NCBI RefSeq assembly: GCF_037176765.1
Contig: NC_090025.1
Coordinates: 1,328,552 to 1,392,551, forward strand
DNA length: 64,000 nucleotides
Direction: 5' to 3'
DNA from: Anolis sagrei
Taxonomy: Eukaryota; Chordata; Lepidosauria; Squamata; Anolidae
Made by a program: the position numbers and the translations under genes. The notes below the pieces were generated by a model. The model was not told where the DNA came from. It saw only the letters and a list, made by a program, of their open reading frames with translations, and ran no database searches. Positions 63,680 through 64,000 of this stretch are shown piece by piece (position 1 is the first letter of the stretch; every line of letters begins with the position of its first letter).

Positions 63680-64000
63680 ATTGAGGAAAGTATAGGAAAA
63701 GAGATTTCACCTAAACATTGTTTTTATGATGCAGGTATCAAATTGTGCCTTTGCTTTTGTAAGCCGCCCTGAGTCCCCTTCGGGGTGAGAAAGGCGGGGT
63801 AAAAGAACCCCAAATAAATAAACAAATAAATAAACATTAGGAAAAATTTCCTGACTGTGAGCGCTGTTCACCAGTGGAACTCTCTACCCCGAAGTGTGGT
63901 GGAAACTCATTCTATGGAGACTTTTAAACAGAGGCTGAGTGGCCATCTGTTGGGGGTGCTTTGAATGCGATTGACCTGCTTCTTGGCAGAATGGGGTTGG
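63680..64000 (+). mobile_element. CR1 LINE 3' region split by an L2 tail
   Basis: CR1 coding 'GAGATTTCACCTAAACATT' is interrupted by an L2 tail (about 63720-63830, 'TAAGCCGCCCTGAGTCCCCT' with an AAAT tail) and resumes 'AAACATTAGGAAAAATTTCC'. AAACATT flanks the insert on both sides. It runs off the window. Confidence 0.75.

Overview
The window is vertebrate genomic DNA, almost certainly from a squamate reptile (a lizard, probably iguanian-like). Spliced vertebrate genes sit in a dense mix of CR1, L2, RTE-BovB and other LINEs, Sauria-type tRNA SINEs, Penelope-like elements, Helitrons and hAT/Tigger/mariner DNA elements. The species call is inference from this repeat mix. No prokaryotic operons or CRISPR arrays are present.

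Layout. 1-700: the 5' end of a C2H2 zinc-finger coding region on the minus strand, running off the left edge. 0.7-5.7 kb: an old LTR remnant, 'CAAGATGGC' minisatellite blocks, L2 and hAT pieces and an AT-rich ~310-bp tandem array. 5.7-9.6 kb: a full-length, apparently young RTE-type LINE with an uninterrupted 1090-codon ORF and a 10-bp target duplication; it sits inside that AT-rich array. 9.8-10.0 kb: an isolated CpG-rich promoter-like block. 10-12.8 kb: AATAT-type satellite. 13.2-16.4 kb: a second (Jockey-superfamily) LINE whose RT catalytic region is tandemly amplified seven times.

16.65-48.4 kb: the complete 10-exon NAGK gene (N-acetyl-D-glucosamine kinase), plus strand. The spliced product is 347 residues with consensus junctions. 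Its introns hold most of the unusual structure: a 178-bp tandem array of RTE sequence in intron 1, a 2.9-kb polypyrimidine satellite with 90-bp periodicity just after exon 3, tandem Penelope-like ends in intron 3, CR1 ORF2 repeats ending at the exon 9 acceptor, end-to-end Helitrons, and a ~332-bp higher-order hairpin satellite in intron 9.

48.5-57.9 kb: intergenic repeats, with nested hAT/CR1/Penelope insertions, a 1-kb hAT-type non-autonomous element, Sauria SINEs and a CR1 array. 58.0-63.5 kb: the last two coding exons and likely 3' UTR of PAIP2B on the minus strand, lying tail-to-tail with NAGK; upstream exons are beyond the right edge.

NAGK (amino-sugar salvage) and PAIP2B (a PABP-binding translation repressor) are neighbours by conserved synteny, not a shared pathway. 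The recurring theme is that segments of several LINE families have been turned into local tandem arrays, in the clearest case at a short microhomology.
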